A stretch of 64,000 bases of DNA from contig NC_089984.1 in NCBI RefSeq assembly GCF_036417845.1, positions 4,092,001 through 4,156,000 of the forward strand. Direction: 5' to 3'. Positions 47,600 through 60,880 of this stretch are shown one piece after another (the stretch's first letter is position 1; each line of letters opens with the position of its first letter). A program made the translations under genes and the position numbers. Under the pieces are notes generated by a model. That model ran no database searches. It saw only the letters and a list, made by a program, of their open reading frames with translations, and was not told where the DNA came from. The DNA is from Apteryx mantelli (Eukaryota > Chordata > Aves > Apterygiformes > Apterygidae).

Positions 47600-48040
47600 C
47601 TCTCAGAATGCAGACTAAGGCATTAACTCTGCATTATTAAGAATTATTATTTTTTTTACGTTCCCAGAGGAACACACATGAAGGGAGACTGAGCAGGAAG
47701 AAGTCTTTGTGAGCAGCGAGTATTTTATTAAATTGTCTCAGACATTTATGACAGGCCCCTAAATAATCATCGGGCTTCAAGGTTTCAAAGGACAAGGATT
47801 TGAGGAAAGCAAACAGCTTTATTAGGACGACAGACAGCCAGTTGTCAGAAGAGCAGAAGGCAGGAAAATGCAGGCGCTAATTTAGCACAGGACAATCGGG
47901 AGCGATAATAATTAAGGAAGAAGTCAAGGAGACGGAGCCGAGGTGAGGGGACGTGCGAGGGAAGCAGGCGCTAAAAATGCAGAAATGGCGTGAGATGGGT
48001 TGGAAAGGGAAATTCAGCCCAGGATGGTGCAAGTGCAGAG
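47600..48040. promoter_or_regulatory. Candidate conserved non-coding element
   Basis: Dense in GCATTATTAAGAATTATT, TTTTATTAAATTG, TTTATGACAGG (TALE/Meis type), AAATAATCATCG, GTTTCAAAGGAC (contains TTCAAAG), GCTAATTTAGC and GATAATAATTAAGG. Low in CpG apart from isolated ones and non-coding on both strands. It looks like a developmental enhancer. Function inferred. Confidence 0.35.
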
Positions 48041-49999
48041 GCAATTATAGCCTTCCCCCCCCCCCCAAAAAAAAAAAGGGCACAAGTTTACTTTGCAAAA
48101 TTGTGTATTGCAGGAAGCAGTAACGAGAGAAGCAGGAGTGAGGGGTCACAGGAGAGACAAGGCAGCTAGCGGGAGCGTTGCTGCTGCTGGAAGGGTCAGG
48201 AAAGACGTGCAGAAGCAGCCAAATACGCTATTTATAAAGAAGGGGGGGTTAAAATAGCTGTTGCTTAGTGGGTGGTGCCGTTTGCTGCTTGCAGGGGCAG
48301 AAGCAAGACCCTGGCTTGCATTTAACCTGCCCCCACCCTCCAGCCGAACGATGCGCAATCCAGCAACAAATCCATCCTTTGCTCAACCTAGACGCGTCTG
48401 CAAACATCTTAGCACCATGCACGAAGCAAACGGAAAGGCAGGGCCGCAGGGCTGCATTTCTATTTCTGATAACACAGTAGCTTGCACAGCGCGCAATATA
48501 GGGACAGCACTTCAGCAGAGCGTCACAAGTTGCAAAAGGAGCCATGGCAGGAGCGGTGTGATATTTTTCTTCCAACCTGCCCTATAACAGCGTGCAAAAC
48601 AGGCCCGATGTTTCCGCATCCTAACAAATCTCAGCAGCCTGCAAGTGAAGCTGGCTGACGTCTCCCACCGCGAGAGAAGCCAGCGGGAAGCGGCGTCTGT
48701 TGTGAGGCGAGAGAAAACGTTGCAACCAGACCTAAAAAGGGCAGAATTTGACATAAAAATAAAAATTTGAAATGAAAAGTGGAACCTGGGCAGAATTTAC
48801 GCTCTTAAGCCCAACCGGGTGATCTTGACAATCCCCAGCCTCCTGCCTTATCTCAGGGGGCCTAAAGCCTGTGGACACCTCAGTTTTGATCTTAAAGCTC
48901 CCCAGGCACCTAATGCTCGGTCAGAAGTGCGTCGGGAGTGACAGAGCTAAGTGGCAAGGTGCCTGCATTTTATCCAAAGAGTCTTTGGTGTCAAACATCT
49001 AAGGAGGCCTTGGAGCAGGACCTGGGAGTCCCTTCTCCGCCCTCCCCCTGCTCCCCGAGCACCTCACTCCCAGAGCTGCTGCTTCTCTGTGTTTTCTATA
49101 GGGACAAAATCAGAAAATTGCTCCTCGCACCAAGTGGTTTCTGCTGTTTGGTTAAAAAAGAGTGATTTTTTACGTGGATGGTAAATGCAGTAGAATAGGG
49201 ACAGTGTTTTCTCTTCTTGCTAATGCTTCTCCCAGCGCGGTGCTGATCGTGGCCGAAGCTCCCACGTGCTCCTGCGGTGCACGCAGACGAGGGCATTTTG
49301 CAAACCCAGCAGCTGTACTTTTCCATTCTGCTATCAAAAACGAAGGCGATGCAACAGAGTGGCAGCAAAAGCCTGGAAGAAACAGGTCCTCTTCACTCGA
49401 ATCGCGCTGCTGTTTTGAATGTCTTATCGTGCACAACTTTGTGCCCTCCAAATTCACACTTTCTGCTCCAGCGAGAAAAACCGCAAGCGGCTGGACCCCA
49501 AGAGAGCAAGCCGCACTGGTGCACGCACCCCGGCGTGGGGTGCTCTGCCTACCTTGCAAGCAGATTTCTTTTGCAATTTAATCTGAGCTATTCCACAGGG
49601 GTCAAACTTTGCAACGCAGTCACTGTGCCTTCAGCCCTCGCGTGCGAAATAAATTTTACGCGGCGGTGGCACAGAGCGGTCCAAGCCCTGGTGCACCAGA
49701 GCGGAGCCGTCTGCTGCGCCGCAGAGCTCACGCCACCCATCCGAATTGGCTTAGGGCCCTCGGACTCAAGCTTCAAGGGGAGTCCCACCATCTGAAAAAT
49801 GACTTTTGCCTTTTGGAAGTGCCTGGTGCTATTGGCACTGCAGATATTGCTGGTTTGGGGGACCATATTCCATGGTAGTTATTTAACATGGGATATTACA
49901 GCAGCTTCCATTGCTCCCCCCGCAGTATTAGACCCCTCTGGGCTGAGAGCTGTAAAAATAGCATGGCATTCACTAACAACTCCCCCAGTCCCCATGTTA
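48041..49999. other. Intergenic; no gene seen
   Basis: Somewhat GC-richer, with frames up to 172 codons on overlapping strands at 49162-49878 that share no protein signature. A C run followed by an A run sits at about 48055-48077. Confidence 0.5.
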
Positions 50000-50290
50000 A
50001 TCTAAGTTTGCGATTTTCAATGTTGTCAATATTTAGACTCCTACAAGTATTCCAGATCTCTCTTTAATGACTCTACGCCAGCTGGTTATGGCCTCACATA
50101 ATTACCTTTTGTGGACCCTTTGGGCCAAGGACCACCGGAACTGAACTTATGAACGGCATCTACTATTCACTCTGCCACTTCTCCCCATATAAAAATATTC
50201 ATTGCTCAGCATTGCCTCCGCTTTGGAGGAAGGCTGTGTATTATGCAATTGGAGGATTAAATAATAACAGCAGCAGAGGTTGGGGGAAGC
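50000..50290. promoter_or_regulatory. Candidate conserved non-coding element
   Basis: Contains CTCTTTAATGACTC, CACATAATTACC, ATATAAAAATATTCATTG, TTATGCAATTGG and GGATTAAATAATAAC in under 300 bases, with no ORF or repeat. Called on motif density only. Confidence 0.3.
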
Positions 50291-52233
50291 TGTGAAAGGT
50301 CCGGAAAGGTAAGGGGTTTTGGTTTTTTTTTTTTTTCAGATCTAGATCCAGAGAGGCGGGAAGCCGGTCTGATATACAGCAACAACAGCTGGAACTGCTC
50401 TTGCATCTCTGCTGGCAAAGCTGTGTAGGAGACTGAGAGCTCCCCCCCTGTCCGAGCAACAAAGGAAGTGAGGAGAAGAACGGCAAGCGAAAAATAGGTT
50501 ATTCCAGGAGGAAGTCCGGATTAAGCAGCCAGATTTCCTCTACATAAATCTTGCTGTGAACTGACTCATTAAAACACAGGATCTTTCCCCTCGCTTCCTA
50601 GCGTGTCTCTGAAGTCGCAGAGATTCCCTGAGATGATAAACTCAGCCCAAATTTTCACGAGTTCTCCTGGATCTCGCTGTTGCTGTTTGCAAAATGACCC
50701 TAGCGAGTTGGTCCTTGCTGTAGCCCTCACCCCGGCATCTCTGGTGCACAGCGGGACACACTCAATCTGGTGGCCAGACCAAAGGTTGAAGCTGCGGGTT
50801 CACACACGCCATGAGAAAGTTGTCGTGGATCTTCTGGCACCTCTTTGGGGGACACCTTGCTTTGAAAGGCAGCAGCCCATTGGTTGAAGGAAAGGGCTAC
50901 CATGGACAGTTGGTTGCAAGGCCTCATGCCCCCAAAGTTGTAAGACCTTTGCTTCCCACTCCTGAGTTTTCAGATCTCTTTTTAGGAGCTTTGGCACCTC
51001 GTTATAAAGGTTTGAGTGGTTTTTTTTCCTTGTGCTCCTTGGAAGCAGTTCAGAAACGATTTGGGTAAAACAAGCTCATTTCAGTCTTCCTGACGTGAAG
51101 CAAAGTCATGTCTCCTGTAGCACACAGCGTGCTTCTCACCAGGGTTAACAGCAGGGCTACCTTACTACCACCATCCTTGAAGGATCCAGCTAACCTATGT
51201 GCCAATAATTGTCTTGGCACACACACATAAATTCATATATGAATTTCCTATACTGTATTTAGAATATATTTGTTTGTACACACTAGACAGAAGAGATCAA
51301 GGGGGGAAAAAAAAACAACCCACAGCCCTTCATGCTTTGTTTTCTCCCACAATCGTTAAGTGTTAAATTAACATCTGGAGGCTCCATAAAAGTGTTATTT
51401 AAGGAGAGAGAGTTCCCCAGAAGTGTTTATTTGCAATGCCTTCGTCCCTGTGGCAGAGCGGCTTTTGGACGTGAAGCTCATTGGCAGCGCGTTGCATTGA
51501 AGTGATTCTTTTGTAGTCTCGGCGTCTGTACGATTGCCAGAGCCAGAAGATCACCACATTAAAAATACACGTCAGGCTCATTAAGGAGCAGTGTCTAGCG
51601 ACATCCGGCTGGGAGCTCTCTGGTGGAAGGCTGGATTTAACAGCAGAATTGAGTCAGGCAGGCAGGAGGGAGCTGGTGGGATGGCTCCGACCATCATCCC
51701 TCTCCCTTTTTTTTTAAGTGGCTCAGATATGGGTTTATTTGGGAAGGGAGGAAAGCATGGTTAGGGCATCTTTAGCTTCACCGTTAGTTTGTGTCCCCAT
51801 CCACTGGCAAGACTCGCAACCCTTGTGGCAGCGCGGAGCCTGATTCAGGGAGCCCCGCGTGCCCCGTGCTGCCGCCTTGTCCCATGAGATGATGGGGATG
51901 GTGGGCGAAACTCCAGGTGAGAGGTCCACACTTGCCTCCAAAGGGGCCAGAGCGCTTCACATTGCAGCCTTAGGCCTTTTGTCATCTCCAGAAAGTGACC
52001 TTGACAGCATCTCAGCCCCTCAGCATGATGGGGAGCTGGGTACTGCAATGTGGGAGCGGAGCCCAGCAGGATGGCCACCACCTAACGGGCGGTGGCTGTG
52101 GGTAAGGAGACTGGTGGGGCTCCCCACGGGTGCTGCATTGCACCCTGAGCAGGGACCGATGGGTGCTGCCCCCTGCAGGGGTGCAGGAAGCCCCTGGCAC
52201 CATGGAAGACGGAGGCCATCGTCCAGAAAGTCA
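50291..52233. other. Intergenic; no gene seen
   Basis: Holds the perfect palindrome at 51229-51246 and a conserved-looking stretch at 51370-51600. Open frames at 51735-52269 are GC-driven and unrecognised. Confidence 0.5.
51229..51246. repeat. Perfect 18-bp palindrome
   Basis: AAATTCATA is followed by its exact complement TATGAATTT, directly after a short CA tract (51217-51227). AT-rich palindromes of this size occasionally arise by chance next to microsatellites. Confidence 0.7.
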
Positions 52234-52590
52234 GATCCACAGAATCCCACAGAACCACAGAATGGTTGAGATGGGAAGGGACCCCTGGAGAACACCTAGT
52301 CCAACCTCCCTGCTCAAGCAGGGTCACCTAGAGCACATTGCTCAGGACCCTGTGTGGAGCCTGCACCACTCAGGGCAAGGCCCTGATGGCCTTAGATTGG
52401 GATGCAGGCAGGTTTTAGCCACTTCTGTCCAGTAAAATGATCCATAAAAATCTGTTCTCCAGCTCTGGTTGGTGCCTAGGGCTTGTCAGACTCCTCGAGC
52501 CGGCCTCAACATGTCCAGTCACCCTTGGATGGTCTTGAATGATCTCCAAACCCAAGACTCAGCAACAGGTTCCAGTTGTGCGTTGCGATA
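52234..52590 (-). mobile_element. CR1 LINE fragment, 3' end, reverse orientation
   Basis: Read on the + strand it opens with CAGAATCCCACAGAACCACAGAATGG, the inverted CR1 tail. It continues GAGATGGGAAGGGACCCCTGG, AACACCTAGTCCAACC, CTGCTCAAGCAGGGTCACCT and ATTGCTCAGGACCCTGTG. Similarity then lapses and returns at about 52509 (CATGTCCAGTC...GAATGATCTCC...CAACAGGTTCCAG). The element therefore runs on the minus strand with its 3' end at 52234. The middle, about 52370-52505, has diverged or is inserted. Confidence 0.88.
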
Positions 52591-55500
52591 GTGTTACATG
52601 ACACAAGGAGGAACCATCCCTTCCATGTCCTCCTCCAGCTGCTTCACCATCTTATGGCAGAGGAGAGGAGCAACATGGAGCTGGGAAACAGCCGTGATAC
52701 CTGCAATGAGCATGGAGGGAGACGAAGCATCAGCGACTTGCAAGACGATAATTGTTCTGGATATAGTATAAAACAGATCGACAAGCTAAAGAAAATATCG
52801 TAAAAACATTGCGCTCATCCTGGCCTGTTGAAGCAACACTGGAGTTCATGTAGTGGCAGGACAGATTGCTTGGAAAAAGTAAATGAATCACATGGAAAAA
52901 ACAAAAAACCAAATCACATATTGCTGTGAGCATGATTCCAGCTTGAATTTCACACGTAACTTGAAATATAGGACTGTATTTTGTAATGCAGAGATTAATT
53001 GAAAACACGTCAGCGTCGTTAAAGCTGGGTGGCAAGGGAAAATATGACATGTTCAATGGAAATACTGCTGTTCGGTGTAGCTCTTTCTAGAGCGTGAACC
53101 GTCGCCTTCCTCTACGGGCGATATTTTGTCGAAAACAGCGGAAGCAAAGCGCGGAGCAAACTGCAAACCTTAACAAAGGAGTTTTAAAACAAGCTCAAGC
53201 GCCCAATTTCCCGAGTGCTGAGATGCTGATGGGTGTTTTTCAGTGTGTCCTTGCTGTGCACCATGATGGGGTGAGAGCTGCTCCTGGCTTGCCGCGTTGC
53301 AGGTGAGATCTGTGCTCTGCCGTTTGCTGGCCTGCTCAACGCCATCGGTAGGAGAGGAGGAAACAGCTCATCCGTCTGCTCCAGCTTTTCAGGAAAAGGT
53401 GCAGTTTGTACAACAGGCGTGGCTTGTACTGCAAATAATAATAATAACAAAAAATAACCCCTCCTTAATCAGCCGGGCCAAGGGCAGAAGCTGTACAGCT
53501 TTGGAGCTCGTGCAGAACGTGCTTTTAATTATCGACTGCGCAGACCATCTCCAAGCTCCGGCGAGAAGCTAAGGGAGGGAGGAATGTTGTGCGATAGGAT
53601 TTTTCTGCTTGTTTGTTTGCTTTATAAAGCAATCTAGCTGCAACCAGATGTGCTGCGGGGAAAGACTCCTGCCATCGTTTCTTCTTGGCATTGACAACAG
53701 AGGGAACATGGGAAGACTGGCCTCACCGAGCTGGTGATGGCCTTTGTGAATACCCACCATTATTTCTTGCTGAACTTCAAAAAAATTACTTTCCTACAGC
53801 CTTGCCAAGGGTGTTCGGTGAGGACACGCTGGCCTTGTATTGCATTTGCTGTGCTGCATGCAGCGCCCACCTGGAGGAGCTTTCTAAAGTGGCCCTTCAT
53901 ATCTGCTTAACATATTTCTTCTGTTTCGAGATCCAAGCAAAGCCAGAAGACAATTAATATGCGCTTCTGCTTGTCTGTTTTTGTTTGTTTTTTTAGTGGG
54001 ACGCCACTTGAGATCTGTCTGTGCCATTCTGAAAGGAAAGCCCTCGGCAAGATTTAGCAGATGTATTTTTTTTTCCATGGGGAAGGGGCATTATTTCCCT
54101 TCTAGATTTTAAGGGTGACCTAACAGTCCCACTTCATGCATGTAAGTTAGTACAGCAAGGAGAAATTCATTCCATCTCCCTAATTACCCCTAAAACATCT
54201 CTAGTCTAGTTATCAACCCAGAAACCATAGTTCACTGGATTTCCCGGAATTTATCAAAACTGCATCGAGCCATTTATGGGAAATCTGTCCACTGTCTACC
54301 TTTCCTTCAAAGGCATCTGATACATGTTCTGGTGTGCTCACCATTTTGCCTTCATCTACTGGAACTGATTCATTTCAACAGGATGATACGTGTTTGTCAA
54401 CACATATTCTGTTGGGGACAACAGAAGCTGAACTACGGGTGGGTCTGAACACAACATGATTTGCGAGATGGGACAAAACGTACAACGCTCAGAGCAGTAT
54501 CAGCTTCTTTCACCGACTTAATTTCCGTTGCCTAACATTATTACAACCATTTTTAAGCGCACATAAAAAATGTTAGCGTTGGAGCAAATTTTTAACCATC
54601 CAGGGTCTACCATGCTTTGGAAAGAATTTGGAAGCAAACAGCAACAAATTCTTGGCAAAATTACATTTAAATGTATACTGAGTTGTTCCAGAAGCTCTTG
54701 AAGGATTGGCTCAGCCCTTGCACCTCTTCAGGGAACCATGCCTCGAATTTCAAAGCTTGGCTGCCGCAATTTATTTATTGCAAATGGTATCTTTGATTGA
54801 CTTCTAAATAATAATAAAAAACCAACACAGATATAAGTTTCAGCCAAACTATCCGAACTCTTTTACCAGTGGTTCTCAGTTGGCAAAAGCACGGTTTCTG
54901 CTTTCATTAACCTCAAATACGGCTTCAGTGGAGTCAAAGACATGAGACAGTGTCTTTATAAGATTTCTGAGCACTCCAAGAGAAACTATTAACCAGCAGT
55001 TTCTGTAATTCTGTGTAATTTCTGTAATTCTGTGATCAGCTTAGCACATGGTTCGACTGATTTTACAGGTGTACCGCTACAGTTTTGGTTTCCTTAAACG
55101 TGAGCTATCTGATGGGTAGGGTCAGACTTAAACACTGCCACGTGTTCGTGCCTAAGGAGCTGCTAGGATTTTCGTGCTTCCAGAGCCCGTGAACTCTGCC
55201 AATCCTCTCTTCTTTCAAGGGGACAGTGTTCGAGCAACATTTTTGGGGTTGTTTTTTTTTTGGAAAAGTTCAAAGCTAAGTAGTGTCTAAGGGAAGATGC
55301 CAAATGCAAAACTTTCACCGAATATTTCTCTTTTACCGATTCCGTAAACATTCGTGCTCCTAATACCCTGCCCAGATCTCTGGTTTGCCCTTGCAGTGTT
55401 CAAAGATCCCCGTCGCACGGTGCTAGAGTTCAAACCCGAGGCGGGCAAACTCTGCCGGCGCTTGAGGTTTTGTGACTTTGGCCAGCTGCGTTTTAGGTTC

Positions 55501-58500
55501 ACAGGGTTCGCTTGCTAATTTAGGGTAGAAAAGTTTATTTCGCCACCGTTTCAAATCATATTGTTTGTGTCCAAGGTGCTCGGTTTACGAAAAAACAAGC
55601 ATGTTTTTCGGCCCCGGGGAGAGCAGAACACTTCTCAGAGTGCACAGCAGCACAAATAGGCGCTCTATTTATTGACTTATGTATATATAGTTTCCCTCCA
55701 CGCTTTCTAAAGTGTCTCTCTGCATGTTTTTCACTTCACCCATTCTCTGGGTTTTTTTTTTTTCTCACTTTTTTTTTTTAACACCTTGTTTTTCATCGTT
55801 TTTTTAAGCGAAACACAAAGCTGACACTATTTTTGTTTCGGCGAACAGAAATGACTGAGTGGATAGTAGCTACGGGGTACATTCACTATCCTGTTAATGC
55901 TTCATCCCCAAAATATTCCAACCAAATTAAATGAAAAGAAGCTAATGAACCTGAGAATTAGGTCTCACAAAGAAAAAAAAAATGGAGAAAACAAACACGT
56001 ACGCTAAGCCTTTAGGGGAATATCTTTTTACTCAACCTATCTATTGGAAAAGTAAAAAGCATCAAGCATGGTTCAGTCAGGTCTGGCTCAGTTAATGAGG
56101 TTACATGTTTTTTCCTACAAGTATTTCTTCTGATTTGGGAGTCTGCATCATAAGCCCTGAAGGCAACCGGAGTGACCATAAAACCCCTTACTAAGCAGAT
56201 CAACCGAAGCAGTCACATTCAGCATCAACCATCGACAAAGGCAAATGTCATATGCAATTTTTTCCCCCCCCTCAGAAAATTATCAGTCATTTCAAGATCT
56301 GGAAGGCATCAGAACTGGACCTGGGATCCAAACTTAATTGGAGTCTAAAGAGGTTGTGGAGGTGGTCCCATCCGGCACCCCATCCACCCCGATGGGGTGG
56401 GCTCACCTACACGCTGTCAAAAGAATTGCCAGACTCGACATACTCCTTTGCAACGTCTGCAGTCAAAGGGAGCAGCACATTTTTTCGGGACGGAAAGCTA
56501 CTCCAGTGGAAACGCTTCGAGACAGTGGGATGATTCACAGCTTTATTTAGGCGCCGCAGTTTTTACAGTTTGCTCTGCACGCAATATATCATGCTCTGGC
56601 TGAGGTGGGGCTACGTCCTCCAGCATGAAGCTTCTCGATTCGCCTCGCTTTGTGTTTTGCATGCCAAACGCGGGCCTGTTTGATGGGAGCAGAAAGCAAT
56701 TAAAGCAGAGGATGGGAGCTTTTCGCTCCTTTTCCTCTTCGAGCCAATTTGTCTTTCCGAACTGACTGCTTACATCACGCGCTGTGATCTCAGGGCTGAT
56801 AGGAGTTGCTTGCCGAAACCTGTGCCCTTTCTTCAGAAGATAATAAGTAACAGACCCCTAAGTGTCGGCTGAAAGGAGGCGAAAAGTGGCTGTCTGCCTC
56901 CCCGTGTGCGCCGGGCACCCGCCGGCGACCAGAGCCCCGACAGCCCCGAGCGGTTCCTGAGCGCCTGAGACCCACCATCCAGGGGAGGTGGAGCGGTGCC
57001 TGTCCTTGCTGTCAGCACTGCGGGAAATGAATAAAAGCCTCCGATTTGCCATCCCCGGCATAACCAGTTAAACTAAGCAAAGCTATATTCTCTTTGATCA
57101 TCTTAGTTGTTGCTCCATGGATGCAGCCGTTATCTGCTGGCTCACGTTCCCAACGATTTCAGCATTGCCACTGCAAAACAGCAAATAGCTCCTGTTACTC
57201 ATAAGAGAAATGGGAGGAAAAAAAATCCGTGATTACCACTTGCCCTTGGAGCTGGCATCAGGGTTTTCCATTTCCCTGTGCAGGGGCCACCGCAGAGAGA
57301 CATAGGACAACTGCTCTCTCCTGGTCCTTGCAATGGACTTTCTCTGCAGGCCATCACAGATGCAGGCAACATGGGTTTCTTTGGGACAGTGTCTCCTGCA
57401 TTCGAAACATGCCCTGTGCAACCGCTCTCAACAGTTATTAGCCTGCTAACGGCTTCCGAAAATACTCAGTTTTAGTTAAATGCTAATTTCATGCCAGGAG
57501 GAAAGGTCCCTTTGGAACAAAAAGTGAAACATTAAAAAAAAAAGTGAAGACTCCCACTATTCTGGCTTTTCATTTGCCATAAATTGTTTGGATGGACTCA
57601 AGAAAACATTTTGGGTGGAAAAATAGGTTCTGACCACAACATAATTTTTTTTAACTTTCTCATGATGCTTTCACCAACATGACACCACCCCAGCTTCTTA
57701 GTGAGTGTTTCTGGCTGAGCCCTCAGCTCTGAAAACACCCAAAATGTTCTTCTTTCTTCCAGGGGTCAGAATGAGTGGTCTGGGCTAGAGCTGATGAAGG
57801 GAAGAGAAGGAGATGAATAATGTGCTGCATAAAATATGAAGAGCCTATTGCTTAATGCCTCCCCACTTCTTTCCCCAAGGAGACTTGCATCCTACGTAGC
57901 CCTTCTTGTATTCACGCGGCAGAGGGCAGGATTTTGGCCTCTGGACATGCTGTCTTTCCTGAGCTAGTGCGTGCTGATAATATGTCAGTGGTGTTACTGC
58001 ATAGTTCCTTCAAATCCTATTCACACATATCTAAATATATGTATATGTATATTCCAGGTTCTAAAATAGTTGCATCTTCAAGAATATGGAATTACTACTC
58101 TAGAGCTTCATTTGCTGCAAAGACTCTATAGAACAAAAGTCTGTTTTAGCCTTTCTGTGAAGAAAATACATTTGTTAGAAATGTCATGTGTGTCTTCCAC
58201 TACTGCGGCAAGGTTTCTGAGTAGAAGGAGATGACATGTTTGGAGAGACTTTCTTATCCATCCAGGATTCTAAACATAAATACGGTTTTTCTGCTGTTTT
58301 CCATTGCTTCACTCTCCCATGTCTTACCTATGTCTGAATTGGAGTCAAGGGCCCCCTTACCAGGACATTCTTTCATCATTTTCCAAGATCTATATTGCTG
58401 AAGATAGACCCGATTTGGCTGTCCAGAAATACCTCTTGGGACAACAGCGTTAGGTTAGAGCTGTTACTGATACCGCAGCTGATAAAATCACACATATGGA

Positions 58501-58660
58501 GGCTGGAGAAGACAGGAGGGAGATGAACTGCAGTCGAAGGCGTGCAAAATTCCGACTGACTTTAAGAGAAATAAAATCAGACATTGTTTTTCCTACTTCA
58601 GGACAATTTAAAGTTGGTTCATTAATGTCTCTGCCCGATACATGATGCAAGTAACATAAT
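52591..58660. other. Intergenic; no gene seen
   Basis: Mostly AT-leaning with a short GC-richer patch at 56860-57000. A 19-bp tandem duplication with TTCTGTAATTCTGTG units lies at 55000-55034 and may be a decayed CR1 tail. Poly-T runs lie near 55250 and 55750. No gene. Confidence 0.5.
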
Positions 58661-59480
58661 TACAGCTCAAGACCTTATCCCGTATCATTAGCAGGAGCTT
58701 TTGCATTTAGTGCTCAGAGTGATTCAAGTGAAGAACTGCTTTCTATGACCTGTCATGAATAAAGGACCATTATAATCGAAGCCCTAACCTTGATTTATAT
58801 AGGCTGTTTTCTCAGACTGCCGGGATTGAGGCTTTTAATACCAATTGTTGTCAAGGGATTTTTTTGTGGAAGTTGGCCTAGTTTAATCACACATTTGCTG
58901 CTTCTAATAACTTTTAGAAAAGTAGCAAGAAACAAAAACAATCCCGTCTGAATGGATTTCTCCTACTCTTCATGTTTTCTCCAGTCTTGGATTATTAATT
59001 GAGATGACTGTGATATGCTTTGATTTATTTAAATCAAAGCATGCCTCTTTGGCTTCAGTTGCTCTCAGTTTAACTTTAAATAGACATTGATACAAGACAT
59101 AGTGATATAAAGAACATCTGTTTTTGATAAATGACATCCGGAGATGCATGGGACTACTGAATGCAGAAACTCCCAAAATATCTGCAGGTTACTTTGCATC
59201 GTAATACACACGTTTGTTTTGCTTCGAACACTAATGACAAAACGAAGTATTTTACGACGATGTGTGCATGAGCACCTGGACATCCTAAGAAACAGAAAAA
59301 TGTCTGCTATAAAAGGTTATTAAAATAAAAGCCGAGAGACTGAGTGTCACACAGATGAAAGGCCCCAGATGCTACTCGGAGCCTGCAAAGGACCTTAAAG
59401 TATGTATAATTATGGCTATATTGACAACATAATTGTTGATATGCAGCTACTTCCTCCTCATGGGGCTACTGCAAAATGCA
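58661..59480. promoter_or_regulatory. Candidate conserved cluster around a TCF palindrome
   Basis: This AT-rich, CpG-poor block has many constrained-looking phrases (CCGTATCATTAGCAGG, GACCATTATAATCG, GTTTAATCACAC, ATTATTAATTGAG, GTATGTATAATTATGG) and surrounds the twin TCF/LEF palindrome at 59015-59042. Non-coding on both strands. Enhancer identity is inferred. Confidence 0.3.
59015..59042. promoter_or_regulatory. Inverted pair of TCF/LEF-type sites
   Basis: A perfect 12-bp inverted repeat (ATGCTTTGATTT and AAATCAAAGCAT) with an ATTT loop. Each arm holds a best-match TCF/LEF core, CTTTGAT at 59018-59024 and ATCAAAG at 59033-59039, facing each other about one helical turn apart. No repeat family was recognised around it. 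Confidence 0.5.
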
Positions 59481-60539
59481 AATTGCCAAACCCACAAAAT
59501 TACCTGCAATACTTTGAAAAATGACTTGGATTAAGCAGGCACCCTGGGCAGGCAGCAGTATTTTCCTTTGCTGGGTCTGCAGCGGGCAACTAAGCCCTGG
59601 TGGAGTTCTGGAGTCGGGACACGTTCCCCACCATGTCTGCTGATAATAGTAAACCAGGCTGCTCTGAGCAGGCAAGGGGGCACATTTTGCCTCTTCTAAA
59701 TGTCCCTGAATGACACCCTATTCATTAAAATGTGACAGTGGCTACAGACTGAGACAGAGGGCTCACACTAAGATACCTCCTGGCCTTGAGTGATCCCCCA
59801 CCTGCCCTTGGCTTCCTCAACATTTGCCGGAGGACTTCACTGCCCAGCCGTGTCAAAAGAGGCTCAGGACCTTGTATGGGCTCCAGAGCTACAGCGAAAA
59901 CTTCCAGGACTTTGAACTGTGATGGACAGTGGAGATATAGGATGAGATTGAAGTGAACATTTTTAAGCCAGGACTAGAGGTAAGGTTTTGCTTCTGCTGA
60001 TGCTTCTTTCTGTTAACGATACAGGAGGAGAGGCTGGGCTGAACCGGGTATCATGGCAATGCAATTCTATTTTTGGTTCTGCTTTTAATATTTTTCTTAT
60101 CTTTGGGGTTTGCAAGTTGCTAAATGGACACACAAGCCTTTGGTGAAATAAAGATGAAAAAGCTATGCTTACACTCAAAGTTCCTCTCAGTCCTATCAGT
60201 GCTTTTCTTTGCTTTATACCAGGCAACTGGCTTAGAAGAAAATCTGTCCAAAGAGCCTGAATGGCCAGTGTTTCCTTGATTTTAAGAGAAGTCTGAGCAC
60301 AAAGAGTCAACTCACGAAAGGTTATCAGAGGGAAATTTCTAACCCATAGCGTTATTTCCTCGTTCTAGGATCTCATGGGTGCAGGGGCTAGTCGCTGTGG
60401 ATAACGTAATTCAAATGCCTTCCCGCTACCGAAGGCAGAGGAGAGGTGCAGAAAGTGGGACACTCTGCAGAAATGCTCCCGTATGTCACTGACCAAGAAT
60501 GACTTTTGTTTGCTAAACAGAAAAAAAAAAAAATCCCTC
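59481..60539. other. Intergenic; no gene seen
   Basis: No gene. The minus-strand frame of 115 codons at 59963-60310 has no recognisable domain. Confidence 0.5.
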
Positions 60540-60880
60540 CTTTAATCTACAGGACCCAATCAATAAATGATAAGGATTCCAGCAGCAGGACAGGAAAGTC
60601 CCGCGAGATAACTCTGGCACTTCACAAAGGCAAATACCTCAAGGAGAATTAAAACATGCTGTAGGGTTCACCGCCAATCACCCGATCCTCTCCTAAGTCA
60701 CGGAGCCTCAGTGTAATCAGCTGACCAGGTCGTTTCCTGGACGGCTATTCTCATTTTGACAAAAACATTGGGTTCTCTGCAAATCGTTTAGCCTCTAAAC
60801 TGATTAGCGTCCTTTATGACGTTATTAATACTATAAGCAAGAGGAGTTAAATTAAGAGCTGGATAAGGTAGAATTAGTTT
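60540..60880. promoter_or_regulatory. Candidate conserved non-coding element
   Basis: Includes AATAAATGATAAGG (GATA type), CGCCAATCACC, GTAATCAGCTGACC (E-box), CTCATTTTGACAAAAAC, AACTGATTAGCG and ATGACGTTATTAATAC. Non-coding. Called from motif density. Confidence 0.28.

Noticed and set aside
49162..49878. Overlapping frames of 139-172 codons on both strands
   Set aside because: Frames overlap in several phases, have no recognised domain and unremarkable composition. Length is not unusual for 64 kb searched in six frames.
54791..54797. Isolated CTTTGAT heptamers (also at 273, 41764, 57092 and elsewhere)
   Set aside because: About eight occurrences are expected by chance in 64 kb on both strands, so single sites outside a promoter or cluster carry no weight.
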